Source of the DNA: CAZJBP01 sp964544115
GTDB taxonomy: Bacteria > Verrucomicrobiota > Kiritimatiellia > UBA8416 > JADHWI01
DNA length: 21,625 nucleotides
Reading direction: 5' to 3'
Assembly (NCBI GenBank): GCA_964544115.1
Contig: CAZJBP010000051.1
Span: 1-21,625, forward strand
Notes under the pieces: model-generated
Database searches by the model: none
Seen by the model: the letters and a program-made list of their open reading frames with translations, nothing else
Told to the model about the DNA's origin: nothing
Position numbers and translations under genes: made by a program
Part shown: piece after piece, positions 21,195 to 21,625 of the stretch
Layout: each line of letters opens with the position of its first letter
How positions within the stretch are numbered: position 1 is the stretch's first letter

Positions 21195-21625
21195 TCATCC
21201 TGCCGCCTTCGTCGAGGCGCGCTCGCCGGACTTCTTGGCCCGGAAGACGAGTTTGCCGCCCTGGTGGGTCACCTCGATGACCTCGACGCCTTCGAATACG
21301 CCGCGGAGAATCTCCTCGGCCAGGGGATCCTCGATGTGTTTCTCGATCGCCCGCCGCAGCGGCCGAGCGCCGAGTGCCTCGTTGAAGCCCTCCGTGACCA
21401 GGAAGGAGCAGGCCCCCTTCGTCAGCTTCAGGCGGCGGCCCTTGGCTTGCAGACGTCCGGTCACCTTCGCCAGTTCCAGGTCGAGGTCGCAGCAGTCTTT
21501 GGAAGCCCCCAGGTTCACATTGATCTTTGTGCGCAATCCCGCTCCCACCCCTTCCGGGGCAAGCAACACATGGTTTTTATTAGCCGGAATGACAATCTGT
21601 CCCTGCGCAACCAATTCGCGAAGGC
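21195..21625 (-). CDS. Clp ATPase D2-small domain protein (ClpC/ClpB-like C-terminus), 5' end outside window
   Basis: The last ~142 residues of a gene open to the window edge. From about position 21480 the chain matches the C-terminal D2-small domain of ClpC/ClpB: LDLELAKVTGRLQAKG, LKLTKGACSFLVTEGFNEALGARPLRRAIEKHIEDPLAEEILRG (key residues GARPLRRAI and EDPLAEEIL, where the sensor-2 arginine sits). A Lys/Ser/Ala tail follows. The ~45 residues before this domain (VIPANKNHVLLAPEGVGAG region) do not show the FRPEFLNRID segment expected there in ClpB/ClpC, and other frames do not restore it. It may be a divergent ClpC or a protein that only borrowed the D2-small domain. A TTG at 21612-21614 is possible but the frame continues upstream. 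Confidence 0.75.
   Translation of the reverse strand, partial: LRELVAQGQIVIPANKNHVLLAPEGVGAGLRTKINVNLGASKDCCDLDLELAKVTGRLQAKGRRLKLTKGACSFLVTEGFNEALGARPLRRAIEKHIEDPLAEEILRGVFEGVEVIEVTHQGGKLVFRAKKSGERASTKAAG

Noticed and set aside
1..21625. CRISPR arrays, tRNA or rRNA genes, complete insertion sequences, att sites, replication origin
   Set aside because: I looked in all gaps and saw no regularly spaced repeats, cloverleaf-like segments, DnaA-box clusters or full transposase genes.

Overview
This is a GC-rich bacterial chromosome segment, densely coded on both strands. It is mostly housekeeping and metabolic genes, and I see no complete mobile element, CRISPR array, tRNA or rRNA. The gene mix hints at an anaerobic or facultative heterotroph outside the well-known model phyla, and I lean towards the PVC group (Verrucomicrobiota/Kiritimatiellota/Lentisphaerota-like). 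The clues are GTP-type PEP carboxykinase, an electron-transfer flavoprotein with a ferredoxin-bearing alpha subunit, an animal-like UDP-glucose dehydrogenase, and a secreted sulfatase-modifying-factor-fold protein with an Sm/SH3-like N-terminus. This placement is inference and not proven.

Layout. (1) 1-962: 3' part of pckG (+), followed by a large inverted repeat that may terminate transcription from both sides. (2) 1078-2611 (-): a two-gene membrane module, made of a PH-domain protein and then an unrecognised two-helix membrane protein. (3) 2799-4100 (+): an RsmB-like RNA m5C methyltransferase divergent from that module. (4) 4300-9362 (+): rmlB, Nudix hydrolase, YihY-family membrane protein and UvrD-like helicase, with a recognisable promoter before rmlB and an ATGA stop/start overlap between the Nudix and YihY genes. 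(5) 9365-11274 (-): UDP-glucose 6-dehydrogenase, then a GNAT acetyltransferase with a three-cysteine tail. (6) 11495-13505 (+): etfB-etfA with its own promoter. (7) 13654-14439 (+): a secreted proline-rich protein with a long leader. (8) 14449-18381 (-): a secreted SUMF1-fold protein, then proB and proA, driven by a good promoter at 18442-18471. (9) 18468-21039 (-): rpsP-trmD-rplS-rnhB-yraN, the classic ribosomal/tRNA-modification operon without rimM. (10) 21195-21625 (-): the 3' end of a gene with the Clp ATPase D2-small domain.

Functional themes. Sugar-nucleotide supply for surface polysaccharide is represented by rmlB (dTDP-sugar) and ugd (UDP-glucuronate). Proline synthesis is represented by proBA and possibly arginine entry by the GNAT enzyme. 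Flavin-based electron transfer is represented by etfBA. Translation and genome maintenance are represented by the rpsP operon, rnhB and the helicase. No single multi-gene novel system stands out. The most unusual items are the SUMF1-fold protein coupled to proBA, the animal-type UGDH, the ferredoxin-EtfA, and the Clp-like C-terminus whose upstream sequence does not look like a Clp ATPase.
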